Positions 42,806 through 50,540 are shown, numbered from the stretch's first letter. The stretch is DNA of 57,220 nucleotides from Clostridia bacterium (GCA_017434775.1 JAFSGG010000013.1:1-57220), one strand, 5' to 3'. Translations and numbers: made by a program. Notes: a model not told the origin generated them from the sequence alone.

Positions 42806-43323
42806 CACACATCACCCCCTGCAGCAAACTGGGGCAGACGGCGGATGCCGCTTTTCATATAATCCTTCACTTCGCTGGCTTTGAGTTCCATCAGGGAAGC
42901 AATTTTCCTGCTTTTCAGCCCGCAGAACCAGCGCAGCAGCAGCACCTGGCCTTCGGTGAAGGGCAGGTTCAGCAATTGATGCAGGGTATAGGGCTTACCG
43001 GCGATCGAAACGGTGATGCGTTCGGGATCCGACGGCAGGGAAGGATCGTGCTTCTGCTTCAGTTTCAGGCATACCCGGAAGGAAATCTGGGTCAGCCAGG
43101 AGATCACAAGCCCATTGTCGTTCACCCGGGACAAATTCTGCAGGGCCTGGATATAGGTTTCCTGCAGTGCTTCCTGGGCCAGGAAGGGATCCTGCAGGTA
43201 ACTGCAGCAAAACTGATACTGCTTTTCATAGGTAGCAGCAAAAAGCTCCGCATAGGCATTGCTGTCACCCTGCTTGGCATGGCGCACCAGTTCGGTTACA
43301 TATTGTAGATCAAGGCTGGGCAT
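42805..43323 (-). CDS. ECF-type RNA polymerase sigma factor
   Basis: A 172-aa sigma-70 family protein with region 2 (residues about 20-85: DSNAYAELFAATYEKQYQFC, DPFLAQEALQETYIQALQNL, WLTQISFRVCLKLKQK) and region 4 (about 120-165: PFTEGQVLLLRWFCGLKSRK, ASLMELKASEVKDYMKSGI). Regions 1 and 3 are missing, as in ECF sigma factors. It directs transcription of an unknown regulon. It lies 11 bases after a GGDEF-like gene and overlaps an anti-sigma-like gene; all three share a promoter at 44100-44128. Confidence 0.88.
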   Translation of the reverse strand: MPSLDLQYVTELVRHAKQGDSNAYAELFAATYEKQYQFCCSYLQDPFLAQEALQETYIQALQNLSRVNDNGLVISWLTQISFRVCLKLKQKHDPSLPSDPERITVSIAGKPYTLHQLLNLPFTEGQVLLLRWFCGLKSRKIASLMELKASEVKDYMKSGIRRLPQFAAGGDV

Positions 43324-43334
43324 AAGCAGCTCCT

Positions 43335-44030
43335 TCAGGCGTTGTTCTGGCGGACGCGGCGGTCGGCCAGGGCAATCAGCTGGTTGATGGTCTGTACGGC
43401 GGCACCTTCCCGGAAGGCCAGGCCGCAGCTGTATTGCAGGGTGTGGTTGCCATCGGCCTGGTTATAGCTTTCCACTGTATCCGCCACACGCTGCTTGAAA
43501 GCATTCAGCTTTTCCTCCGTGCAGTTTTCAAACAGCGCCATAAATTTATTGCCGCCGTTGCGTCCCACAAAGCAGAGGCCGAGGGAGGCGGTGTGCAGGA
43601 TATTGGAAAAAGCCTGGATGGCTTCGTTGCCGGCCAGATAACCGTGTTTTTCGTTGATCTGGCGGATGTTGATCAGATCCACCATAATGCAGCCCACGGT
43701 ATCGGGCAGGGGTTTATCCAGGTATTTTTCGATCATGGTATCGCAGCTGAAGCGGTTGGCAATGCCGGCAATGTGATCGTTGTATACGGCATAGTCCAGT
43801 TCGCTGTAATCCTTTTTCAAGGAAGAAAAAGAAGCGAAATCCCACAGGATGAACAGGAAAGAAAGCACGGCAATCAGCCACAGCAGGCCGCTGAGGGCCT
43901 TTACGGCAGGATTGCTGCCGATCAGCTGATACAGCTCATCATTGGAAAACACCAGGTACAGCCCGGCGGCCACAATCAGTATAAACAGCACCAGTTGAAT
44001 GGTTTTGATCAGTTCAATTTTCTTTTTCAA
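43335..44030 (-). CDS. Degenerate GGDEF domain membrane protein
   Basis: A 231-aa protein with two membrane spans (about 9-28 and 44-66) and a GGDEF-fold domain. The signature loop reads GRNGGNKFMALF, so the GGDEF motif is changed to GGNKF: the metal-binding acidic residues are lost. The helix normally carrying the first metal Asp reads IMVDLINIRQINEKHGYLAG, which is retained. No RxxD site is seen. Loss of cyclase activity is expected; a role as c-di-GMP or nucleotide sensor, or purely structural, is inferred. It starts at TTG 44030 after GAAGGAG and is the first gene of the sigma operon. Confidence 0.85.
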   Translation of the reverse strand: MKKKIELIKTIQLVLFILIVAAGLYLVFSNDELYQLIGSNPAVKALSGLLWLIAVLSFLFILWDFASFSSLKKDYSELDYAVYNDHIAGIANRFSCDTMIEKYLDKPLPDTVGCIMVDLINIRQINEKHGYLAGNEAIQAFSNILHTASLGLCFVGRNGGNKFMALFENCTEEKLNAFKQRVADTVESYNQADGNHTLQYSCGLAFREGAAVQTINQLIALADRRVRQNNA

Positions 44031-44099
44031 GGCAATGCTCCTTCAAGAATAATTACATGGCGTTTTACATGCGGCGCATATGTGTATCTCTATGTCACC

Positions 44100-44128
44100 A
44101 TTATAACGGCAAAAACCCAGAATGAAAA
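44100..44128 (-). promoter_or_regulatory. Promoter of the GGDEF-like/sigma/anti-sigma operon
   Basis: Minus strand TTTTCA (44128-44123), 17-bp spacer, TATAAT (44105-44100). Two TTACATG words (44053-44059, 44065-44071) lie between it and the start codon. Confidence 0.62.
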
Positions 44129-44182
44129 GCCCTGTTTTGCAGAAAAATTTGAAAAACAGCCGGAAAATTGTAGGTTTTTCTA

Positions 44183-44211
44183 TTTACAAACAGCGGCAAA
44201 CAGTATATAAT
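44183..44211 (+). promoter_or_regulatory. Promoter of the repeat-protein gene
   Basis: TTTACA (44183-44188), 17-bp spacer, TATAAT (44206-44211). It is about 100 bases upstream of the start codon; the leader contains CATGTAA (44233-44239). Confidence 0.78.
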
Positions 44212-44313
44212 GTGAAAGGAGAAGTAACAAATCATGTAACCTTCTGATTGATTCACCAAATCGTTCCTGTTATGGGCGGTTTTCCTGTGTAACTGGAAAG
44301 GATGCAAACATAT

Positions 44314-45138
44314 ATGAAGTTCCAATTGAAGCGCATTTTTACGGTTATTCTCACCGTGGCTTTGGTGGTGGGTATCGGCTATTTTTCCTGGGATAGTCAG
44401 TTGCGTGCTTCTGACAGTGACGGCACGGTTACCGCAGCCGGCCAGCAGGAAATGGCAGAACAGACGTTGGCTCCGGTACAGGTGATCATTACCGAAAGCG
44501 ATGAAATGGTCATCGTAACGTCCGACGCTGAAGAGCCCGTGGTAGAAGAGCCCGTGGTAGAAGAGCCCGTGGTAGAAGAGCCCGTGGTGGAAGAAGCCGT
44601 GGTAGAAGAAGCCGTGGTAGAAGAAGCCGTGGTAGAAGAAGCCGTGGTAGAAGAAGCCGTGGTAGAAGAAGCCGTGGCGGAAGAACCCGTGGTAGAAGCG
44701 TCTGTGGCGGAAGAACCCGTTGCAGAAGAAGCTGTTGCAGAAGAAGCCGTGGTGGAAGAAGCCGTGGTAGAAGAGTCTGTGGCGGAAGAACCCGTGGCAG
44801 AAGAAGCCGTGGTGGAAGAACCCGTGGCAGAAGAACCCGTGGTGGAAGAAGCTGTGGCAGAAGAAGCTGTCACCGAAGAAGAACCCATGGATCCGCTGCT
44901 CAATGCCAGTGTGCGTGTATGGCTGGGCAATGAAGGCGATCTGTACTATGGCGATACCGCCGTATTGTATGCCACGGTGCGGGGCGTACCGGATGGCACT
45001 TCCTATACCATCCAGTGGCAAACGGATTATGGCAAGGGCTGGGTGAATATCCCCGGCGAAACCGGCGATTCCTATCGCTTTGTGATGACCAGGCAGAATG
45101 TGGAACTGCCCTATCGGGCTGTGCTGATCTGCCCCTGA
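44314..45138 (+). CDS. Surface protein with acidic pentapeptide repeats
   Basis: A 274-aa exported protein. Residues 1-30 form a signal peptide or anchor (MKFQLKRIFTVILTVALVVG). Residues about 75-189 are 23 perfect-length pentapeptides of the form [P/A/S]V[V/A/T]E[E/A], encoded by a 15-base repeat at 44536-44880; a highly acidic, extended, stalk-like segment. The last 80 residues form a beta-rich Ig-like domain (YYGDTAVLYATVRGVPDGT, YTIQWQTDYGKGWVNIPG). It probably spans the envelope with the Ig-like domain outermost. ATG 44314 is preferred to 44302 for spacing from GGAAAGG. It is divergent from the ECF sigma operon, so it may be part of that regulon (inference). Confidence 0.85.
   Translation: MKFQLKRIFTVILTVALVVGIGYFSWDSQLRASDSDGTVTAAGQQEMAEQTLAPVQVIITESDEMVIVTSDAEEPVVEEPVVEEPVVEEPVVEEAVVEEAVVEEAVVEEAVVEEAVVEEAVAEEPVVEASVAEEPVAEEAVAEEAVVEEAVVEESVAEEPVAEEAVVEEPVAEEPVVEEAVAEEAVTEEEPMDPLLNASVRVWLGNEGDLYYGDTAVLYATVRGVPDGTSYTIQWQTDYGKGWVNIPGETGDSYRFVMTRQNVELPYRAVLICP
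44536..44880 (+). repeat. 15-bp tandem repeat array, 23 units
   Basis: Units of the type CCCGTGGTAGAAGAG / GCCGTGGTAGAAGAA. The first nine units are nearly identical at nucleotide level; later units diverge (gcg, gca, tct variants), suggesting recent expansion at the 5' end. All units stay in frame, so length change would preserve the protein. Confidence 0.95.
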
Positions 45139-45167
45139 TGATGCATTTTTCTGTTTTCTCCTTTTAG

Positions 45168-45192
45168 GCCGTCCGCAAGGGCGGCTTTTTCT
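45168..45192 (+). terminator. Intrinsic terminator of the repeat-protein gene
   Basis: GCCGTCC pairs with GGGCGGC (one T-G pair) over a GCAA loop, then TTTTTC. Confidence 0.85.
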
Positions 45193-45196
45193 TTGA

Positions 45197-45225
45197 TTGC
45201 ATATTTTACTTTTGTGTGCTATAAT
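45197..45225 (+). promoter_or_regulatory. Promoter of the CNNM/CorC-type gene
   Basis: TTGCAT (45197-45202), 17-bp spacer, TATAAT (45220-45225). Confidence 0.78.
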
Positions 45226-45257
45226 ACGGCTATTGATTGAATGGGAGGCGACCGGCT

Positions 45258-46598
45258 GTGGATGACCCATTTGGGTTATGGCTTGTGGAAGGCGTTTTGT
45301 TGATTCTGGTGTTTCTGTTTTCCCTGGCGCATACTGCGCTGAAAAATGCAAATGAAAGTAAATTGACCGATAAGCAGAAAAATTCTCCCCGGGGAGAGAA
45401 ACTGCTTCGTCGGATGGATGAACCCAGGCATGCTGTTTTGTCGCTGCGTGGGCTGAAGCTGTTTTGCCAGATGATGATGGCGGTGATCGGCATTCATATT
45501 TTCCGTAAAACGATGTTGCCCGCCTGGCTGCTTTCCTGCATTTGCTGCTTTGTGGGTGCTTTCATCTGCACCACGCTGTGCAAAGTGCTGGCAGAGCGTG
45601 TGGCTCGACGCCGGGCGGAAAAGCTGGCCTATGCCCTGTTCCCGCTGATCGAAGGGGTTCATTATGTGTGCTGGCCCATCACCTGGCTCAGCCGTTCCAT
45701 TGCCCGGGGTCTGATGCATATGCTGGGGCTGGATCCCCGCACCAATGAGGAAGAAGTGACCCAGGAAGAGATTATGGCGCTGGTGGATATCGGCGAAGAA
45801 TCCGGGATCATCGAAAGCGACGAGCACGAAATGCTGAAAAATGTGTTTGACTTCGGGGATCAGACGGCTGCAGATTGCATGACCCACCGGATGGACGTAA
45901 CCGCCATTGCCCTGGACGATACCACGGAAGAAATTCTGGAAACCATCCGGGAAAGCGGCCTTTCCCGCTTTCCGGTGTATGAAGACAGCATCGATGATGT
46001 GGTGGGCGTGCTGGCCACCCGGGATTTTCTTCTGAATTTGCAGGAAAAAGAGCCCAAGCCCATAAAAGAATTGCTGCGCGAAGCCTGCTTTGTGCCGGAA
46101 ACGGTACCCAATGACGTATTGCTGCGCAATATGCAGCAGGGCAAAAATCACCTGGCTATCGTGGTGGATGAATACGGCGGCATGGCCGGCATCATTACTC
46201 TGGAAGATCTGCTGGAAGAAATTGTGGGGAATATCTACGACGAATTCGATCCTGCTTCCGAAGCGGATATGGAAAAGACCGGCGAAAATGAATGGCTGGT
46301 TTCCGGCACGGCGGATGTGGAAATGCTGGAAGAAGAATGGCAGATCCATCTGCCCGGCAGTGAAGATTATGACACTCTGGGCGGGCTGATTTTCAGCCGC
46401 TTCTCTTTGATTCCGGAAGACGGCACCACCCCATCCCTGATTCTTTATTGCACACCGGATGGCGAGGCCCCTGGGGAGGATGATGAGCCTGTGCCTGTTT
46501 TGCATATCCAGGTGGAGAAGATCGAAGAACGTCGTGTGGAAAAGGCCCGCATTACGCTGGTCTATCCCGATGAAAGCGACAAGAAAAAAGAGGCATAA
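45258..46598 (+). CDS. HlyC/CorC (CNNM) family transporter
   Basis: A 446-aa membrane protein with a DUF21 transmembrane domain (about residues 1-150, four spans), a pair of CBS domains (about 190-310: MTHRMDVTAIALDDTTEEIL, LSRFPVYEDSIDDVVGVLAT, LAIVVDEYGGMAGIITLEDL) and a C-terminal CorC_HlyC domain. Family members export or sense Mg2+ or Co2+. The start is taken as GTG 45258 after GGGAGG; an in-frame TTG at 45237 has no ribosome site. The N-terminal DUF21 part diverges from the family more than the CBS part does. Confidence 0.92.
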   Translation: MDDPFGLWLVEGVLLILVFLFSLAHTALKNANESKLTDKQKNSPRGEKLLRRMDEPRHAVLSLRGLKLFCQMMMAVIGIHIFRKTMLPAWLLSCICCFVGAFICTTLCKVLAERVARRRAEKLAYALFPLIEGVHYVCWPITWLSRSIARGLMHMLGLDPRTNEEEVTQEEIMALVDIGEESGIIESDEHEMLKNVFDFGDQTAADCMTHRMDVTAIALDDTTEEILETIRESGLSRFPVYEDSIDDVVGVLATRDFLLNLQEKEPKPIKELLREACFVPETVPNDVLLRNMQQGKNHLAIVVDEYGGMAGIITLEDLLEEIVGNIYDEFDPASEADMEKTGENEWLVSGTADVEMLEEEWQIHLPGSEDYDTLGGLIFSRFSLIPEDGTTPSLILYCTPDGEAPGEDDEPVPVLHIQVEKIEERRVEKARITLVYPDESDKKKEA

Positions 46599-46662
46599 AG
46601 CGGTTTTGAAATCAAAATCGGGAAGAAGCGTTTATTATGCTTTTCAGAAACAAACATCGAAA

Positions 46663-46690
46663 GGGCGGCTGCCAGCCGTCCTTTTTACAT
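46663..46690 (+). terminator. Intrinsic terminator
   Basis: GGGCGGCT (46663-46670) pairs with AGCCGTCC (46674-46681, one G-T pair), then TTTTT. Confidence 0.82.
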
Positions 46691-46693
46691 ACA

Positions 46694-46738
46694 AAAAGGC
46701 TGGAGAGAGAGAATACTTTCTCCCAGCCTTCTACCGTT
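46694..46738. terminator. Terminator for the ugp operon (minus strand)
   Basis: AAGGCTGG (46696-46703) pairs with CCAGCCTT (46723-46730), with extra AGAGA/TCTC pairing inside; TTTTTG follows on the minus strand. Confidence 0.75.
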
Positions 46739-46776
46739 TTTTTCGTAAGCAGAGGGGTGTGATTGCTTGCAGGTAC

Positions 46777-47079
46777 TTATTGATCGTCCTGCTTGCACAG
46801 GAAATCCATTCGGTCCTGCAGGCAGCGGTATTCCCAGAGCATGTTATACACGCCGTCTTCGGATAGCACGCCGCGACGGATATGAGAGGGGATTTCGCCG
46901 CGCTCGTCGGCTTCAAAATCTTTCATCCACAGGGGAGAGGTGTAATAATCCGTCAGTTCTTTCAGGTCGGCCAGGCTGTCTTCCAACTGAGCCAGGGCTT
47001 CGTTTGCCTGGTGTACAACGGCCGTCAGCCGGTTCAGCAGGATTTCCATTTTTTCGATACGTTCAATTCTTTCTGTCAT
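46777..47079 (-). CDS. DUF4298 family protein
   Basis: A 100-aa helical protein: a coiled-coil-like N-terminal helix (MTERIERIEKMEILLNRLTA...LAQLEDSLADLKEL), then the DUF4298 hallmark LTDYYTSPLWMKDFEADERG and ELGVLSEDGV-type segment (RGVLSEDGVYNMLWEY). The function is unknown. It follows the UgpB gene by 8 bases but no clear ribosome site is visible, so it may be translated by coupling. Confidence 0.88.
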   Translation of the reverse strand: MTERIERIEKMEILLNRLTAVVHQANEALAQLEDSLADLKELTDYYTSPLWMKDFEADERGEIPSHIRRGVLSEDGVYNMLWEYRCLQDRMDFLCKQDDQ

Positions 47080-47087
47080 GGTTTTTA

Positions 47088-48419
47088 TCAGGGGTTGGCT
47101 TTGCTGTACTGCTGCAGCAAGCCGTTCAGCTCATCGGCCATGAGGGCGGCGGTTTCTTCCGGGCTCAGGTTCTGGGTGAGCATATCGGATACATGGTTCT
47201 GAATGGCGTAGTAGAAATCCTTGGCCGGGCCCACGGTCACGCTGCGCATGGAACCGGGGGTTTCGGTCAGCTGGGTGAAGGAAACGGCATAATCCGGATA
47301 CTGCTCCAGCAGCTGCTGATAGGCCGGTTCTTTTGCGGCATCGATGTGGGCGGGGATATAGCCGGTACCGGCGGCAATTTTGGCCTGCACAGGGGCGCTG
47401 GTCATGAACTGCACGAAGGTACGGGCAGCGGCCTTGCGCTGGGCATCACCGCTGTCAAACATCACCAGGCAGCTGCCGGAAGCGGTGGAGCCGCTCATGG
47501 CCTGGTGGTTCACTCGGGGGAAGGCGGCAATGCCCATTTCGAATTTATCGCCAATGGTATCCCGCAGGCCGGCAGCCTTGGAGGAGGAAGCGCAGATGAA
47601 CACAATCTGCCCCGCGGCAAAGCGCTCCAGAGAACCTTCGGTGTTTTCCAGCGCACCGGAGGCATAGAGGTCTTTCCAGGCGGTGAGGAAGGTAAGCAGA
47701 GCGCCGTTATCCACACAGGCAAGGGTGGCGGCGGTGCCGCTGTTGCCGTTTTCCTGGTCCACCAGATAGCTGCCCAGCTGGCCCAGCCAGTTGCCCAGAG
47801 AAGGGGTATTGGGCAGATCCGCATAGAGGGACACACCGCTATCTTTAAACAGGGGATAGAGCGCGGCAATATCCTGGAAAGTCTGGGGCACGGCGGCGTT
47901 CTTTTCGTTCAGGAGGGTTTTGTTGTAATACATCACCGTGGTGGACGTGGCAAAGGGCACGCCCAGCTGCACGCCGCTCAGCTGCCAGTTGGCAAGGGCT
48001 GCTGGCATCAGCACGGACGTATCAAATGCGGCATCGTCTGCTTTTGCAGCGTCCACAGTGTAGGCGGCGCCGGAATTGAGGTAATTCACCTTTCCGGTGG
48101 CATCCATCTGCATCACATCGGGCAGCTGGTTCTTTTTTCCGGTGCTGAGCACATTGTTCATCTTGGCGGTGGCATCGGTATAAGCCCCCTGATAGACGGC
48201 GGTGACATGAATGTTATTTTCTTTCCCCACTGTTTCGTTGAACAGCTTTACCTGTTCGTCCAGGATGAGCCCGGCATTTTCGCTCATGCAATGCCAGAAG
48301 GTGATTTCGGTTACGCCTTCGCTGTTTTCAGCGGTCTTGGTTTCTTCCGCAGGTTTGCTGCATCCGGTGAGGGTGATAAGCAGAATCAGCGAGAGCATAA
48401 GGGCAGCCAGTTTTTTCAT
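47088..48419 (-). CDS. ABC transporter substrate-binding lipoprotein, UgpB-type
   Basis: A 443-aa solute-binding protein of the sugar/glycerol-3-phosphate family. The signal peptide has a lipobox (LITLTGC, Cys about 20), so it is anchored by diacylglycerol from Lgt. The mature part has ITFWHCMSENAGLILDEQVK and YQGAYTDATAKMNN, close to UgpB, and GASGSCLVMF-type hinge regions (TASGSCLVMFDSGDAQRKAA). sn-Glycerol-3-phosphate or glycerophosphodiesters are the likely ligands, though other sugars remain possible. ATG 48419 is preceded by GGAGGTTAT. It is the third gene of the operon. Confidence 0.9.
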   Translation of the reverse strand: MKKLAALMLSLILLITLTGCSKPAEETKTAENSEGVTEITFWHCMSENAGLILDEQVKLFNETVGKENNIHVTAVYQGAYTDATAKMNNVLSTGKKNQLPDVMQMDATGKVNYLNSGAAYTVDAAKADDAAFDTSVLMPAALANWQLSGVQLGVPFATSTTVMYYNKTLLNEKNAAVPQTFQDIAALYPLFKDSGVSLYADLPNTPSLGNWLGQLGSYLVDQENGNSGTAATLACVDNGALLTFLTAWKDLYASGALENTEGSLERFAAGQIVFICASSSKAAGLRDTIGDKFEMGIAAFPRVNHQAMSGSTASGSCLVMFDSGDAQRKAAARTFVQFMTSAPVQAKIAAGTGYIPAHIDAAKEPAYQQLLEQYPDYAVSFTQLTETPGSMRSVTVGPAKDFYYAIQNHVSDMLTQNLSPEETAALMADELNGLLQQYSKANP

Positions 48420-48445
48420 AAGATAACCTCCGATCAATGGGAATA

Positions 48446-49261
48446 TCAGCCGATCAGCGCGCCCTCTTCCAGGGAACGGTTGATGGCCTTGCGCAGACAG
48501 AAAAACAGGATAAATGCCGGGATCAGGGACAGGGCAGCCCCGGCCAGTACCAGATGAAAGGCTGTGGCATCGTGGGCCGTGAGCTTGGTGATGCCCACCT
48601 GAATGGTGCGCATGGAAGGCTCGTTGGTTACCATCAGGGGCCACAGATACATGTTCCACACATTGATGAACGCCTGCACAAACAGCGTTATCAGCACCGG
48701 CCGGCACAGGGGCAAAAGGATGCTCAGGATGAACCGGAAATCGCCGCAGCCGTCCAGCAGGGCACTTTCTCTCAAAGCCTTGGGCGTGTGCATGAACTGC
48801 TGCCTCAGCATGAACATCTGGGTAGCCCCCACAAAGGAGGTGATGGCCATGCCGAGATAAGTGTCTGTCAGTTCCAGGGACGATACCGTCTGGTAATTGG
48901 TGACGGTGAGGATATCCGCCGGCAGCATCATGGGCCCCAGCAGCAGGAAGAACAGGACTTTCTTGCCCTTGAAATCATAGAAGGCAAAGGCATAGGCCGC
49001 CAGCAGGGCCAGCAGCATCCTGACGGAAGCGCCCAGGGTTGCCACGGTCAGGGAATTGAGGAACATGGATCCCAGCGGAATCAAACGGTCTACCTGAACG
49101 AAATTATCCAGTGTGGGGTGCTTGGGAAACAGATGAGGGGCCAGGAATTCATCCGCGTTTTTGAATGCGCCCAGCACACCGGCAATCAGCGGAAAGACGA
49201 CCGACAGGGACAAAAGCAAGGCCAGTGTCCCAAACAGGGCAGGAACAAGCCGCTTTTTCAT
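48446..49261 (-). CDS. ABC transporter permease, UgpE/MalG-type
   Basis: A 271-aa carbohydrate ABC permease with six spans. The EAA loop, which docks the ATPase, reads ALRESALLDGCGDFRFILSI. The N-terminus ends LVPALFGTLALLLSL as first span. It overlaps ugpA-type gene by 4 bases (ATGA) and precedes the binding-protein gene by 26 bases. Confidence 0.93.
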   Translation of the reverse strand: MKKRLVPALFGTLALLLSLSVVFPLIAGVLGAFKNADEFLAPHLFPKHPTLDNFVQVDRLIPLGSMFLNSLTVATLGASVRMLLALLAAYAFAFYDFKGKKVLFFLLLGPMMLPADILTVTNYQTVSSLELTDTYLGMAITSFVGATQMFMLRQQFMHTPKALRESALLDGCGDFRFILSILLPLCRPVLITLFVQAFINVWNMYLWPLMVTNEPSMRTIQVGITKLTAHDATAFHLVLAGAALSLIPAFILFFCLRKAINRSLEEGALIG

Positions 49262-50109
49262 TCCTGCACCTTCTTTCCTTCCAGGGCGAAGGCGCCGATG
49301 GTGAACAAAAGAGTCATCAGGAATGTAATCAGGCTGATGCAGGCAGCCAGGCTGTAATCGGAAGAACCGTAGCCGGAAGAATACATCATGAAGATCATGG
49401 TGGTGGTGGACCGGGCTGGGCCGCCGTCGGTGAGGATAATGATGGGCCCGCTGGTCATGATGGCCTGTACCAGATTGGTGCAGATCACATAAAAGAGGGT
49501 GGGGGAAATGGCGGGCAGCTCAATATGGAAGAAGCGGCGGATGGGGCCGGCGCCATCCATCTGGGCCGCTTCCAGCATGCTTTTTGACACATTGCGGAAA
49601 GCACTCAAAAACAGCAGGTAATTGAACCCCAGGCCCATCCAGATGGTGAGGGATACGATGCCCCACATGGCGGTATCCCGGTTGCCCAGCCAATCCAGGT
49701 TCAGCCCCAGAAAAGCATTGATGGGGCTGGCTACCGGGCTCAGCAGCATCTTGAACATCAGCGCAGCCGCGCTCATGGAGACGGCCATGGGCAGGGCAAA
49801 GAGCAGTTCGTACACGCTGTGCCCCGGCTTTTTCAGGGCGCAGAGCCGGGCCAGCAGTACCGTGATCACAACGGTGACAGGGGTGTTTACCAGCACCAGC
49901 TTCAATGTATTCTCCAGCGCAATCTGAAAGACCGGCCGTTCAAACAAATACCGGAAATTTTCCAGCCCGGCAAAACCAACGATTTTTCCCTGGGCATTCA
50001 CCCGGCTGATGCTGTAAATGAACGTGCGGATGGCAGGGTAGTAGTAAAAACCGATGGCAAACAGCAGCATGGGCAGCAAAAACAGATAGGGCTTGAGGGA
50101 TTTGCGCAC
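49258..50109 (-). CDS. ABC transporter permease, UgpA/MalF-type
   Basis: A 283-aa carbohydrate ABC permease with six spans; it is first gene of the operon. The EAA loop reads MLEAAQMDGAGPIRRFFHIE. LKPYLFLLPMLLFAIGFYYYP is the usual first span. No ATPase gene lies in the operon; in Firmicutes a shared MsmK/UgpC-type ATPase often serves several such importers, so the system probably borrows one (inference). Confidence 0.93.
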   Translation of the reverse strand: MRKSLKPYLFLLPMLLFAIGFYYYPAIRTFIYSISRVNAQGKIVGFAGLENFRYLFERPVFQIALENTLKLVLVNTPVTVVITVLLARLCALKKPGHSVYELLFALPMAVSMSAAALMFKMLLSPVASPINAFLGLNLDWLGNRDTAMWGIVSLTIWMGLGFNYLLFLSAFRNVSKSMLEAAQMDGAGPIRRFFHIELPAISPTLFYVICTNLVQAIMTSGPIIILTDGGPARSTTTMIFMMYSSGYGSSDYSLAACISLITFLMTLLFTIGAFALEGKKVQE

Positions 50110-50133
50110 CGGCTACACTCCTTTCCGGCGATG

Positions 50134-50160
50134 TTGGCATACTGCTATACACTATACCAA
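50134..50160 (-). promoter_or_regulatory. Candidate operator of the ugp operon
   Basis: 27-base inverted repeat with arms TTGGCATA (50134-50141) and TATACCAA (50153-50160), 7 of 8 arm pairs matching. It starts 6 bases downstream of the -10 box, covering the expected transcription start. Confidence 0.6.
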
Positions 50161-50165
50161 CATAT

Positions 50166-50195
50166 AGTATACCACGCATTGCCGAAAAAAAACAA
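50166..50195 (-). promoter_or_regulatory. Promoter of the ugp operon
   Basis: Minus strand TTGTTT (50195-50190), 18-bp spacer ending TGG, extended -10 TATACT (50171-50166). Confidence 0.65.
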
Positions 50196-50228
50196 CACGA
50201 GTGTAATGAAAATACAATGATGTTTTGT

Positions 50229-50272
50229 GCAAAAAAAAGCGCTTCTTTTTCGGGATGAAAAAAGCGCTTTTA
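50229..50272 (-). terminator. Terminator of the Spo0E-like gene
   Basis: AAAGCGCTT repeated as an inverted repeat (50235-50244 and 50261-50271); on the minus strand it is followed by eight T. Confidence 0.85.
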
Positions 50273-50277
50273 TTGAT

Positions 50278-50454
50278 TCAGTTTTCAGGGGGAATGCATG
50301 GCTTTTCCGCTTGGCGGAAAAGTACAAGCTGCATTTGGTCAATCTGTTTACTGAGGGAAAAGAGCCGGGCTTCATCCTGGCTTTCAAAAGCCAGGCAAAG
50401 ATCGCGCCGCAGCTGGGCAGCATCTGCCGGGGGATTGTTTTGAGCTTGTGCCAT
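50278..50454 (-). CDS. Spo0E-like aspartyl-phosphate phosphatase
   Basis: A 58-aa protein forming two antiparallel helices: AQLRRDLCLAFESQDEARL and SLSKQIDQMQLVLFRQAE. The second helix has the family core S-x-x-[ILV]-D (SKQID), the usual site of the catalytic Asp in Spo0E phosphatases that dephosphorylate Spo0A~P. ATG 50454 after AAAGGAGA is preferred over the upstream frame. Its promoter and flanking Spo0A-box-like sequences (50503-50558) suggest feedback by Spo0A. Its small size is typical for the family; a homologous fold without phosphatase activity cannot be excluded. Confidence 0.72.
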   Translation of the reverse strand: MAQAQNNPPADAAQLRRDLCLAFESQDEARLFSLSKQIDQMQLVLFRQAEKPCIPPEN

Positions 50455-50479
50455 GGCGTTTCTCCTTTTTGCGATGAAT

Positions 50480-50497
50480 TGACAGAATTCTCTGTCA
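50480..50497. promoter_or_regulatory. Perfect palindrome at the Spo0E-like transcription start
   Basis: TGACAGA-ATTC-TCTGTCA (50480-50497), a perfect 7-bp inverted repeat, about 6 bases downstream of the -10 box. Could be an operator or a 5' hairpin. Confidence 0.6.
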
Positions 50498-50502
50498 CAA
50501 TC

Positions 50503-50531
50503 AGCATAATCCATCGAAAAAGAAAATGCAA
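50503..50531 (-). promoter_or_regulatory. Promoter of the Spo0E-like gene
   Basis: Minus strand TTGCAT (50531-50526), 17-bp spacer, TATGCT (50508-50503). Confidence 0.65.
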
Positions 50532-50540
50532 TGACAAAGA

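Noticed and set aside
44536..44880. Possible CRISPR array
   Set aside because: Units are contiguous 15-mers with no spacers and lie inside a coding frame.
44101..45351. Antisense frames through the 15-bp array (HGFF-type and SSATGSS-type repeats)
   Set aside because: Created by the in-frame 15-base period of the real gene; the plus-strand frame has the promoter, ribosome site, signal peptide, Ig-like end and terminator.
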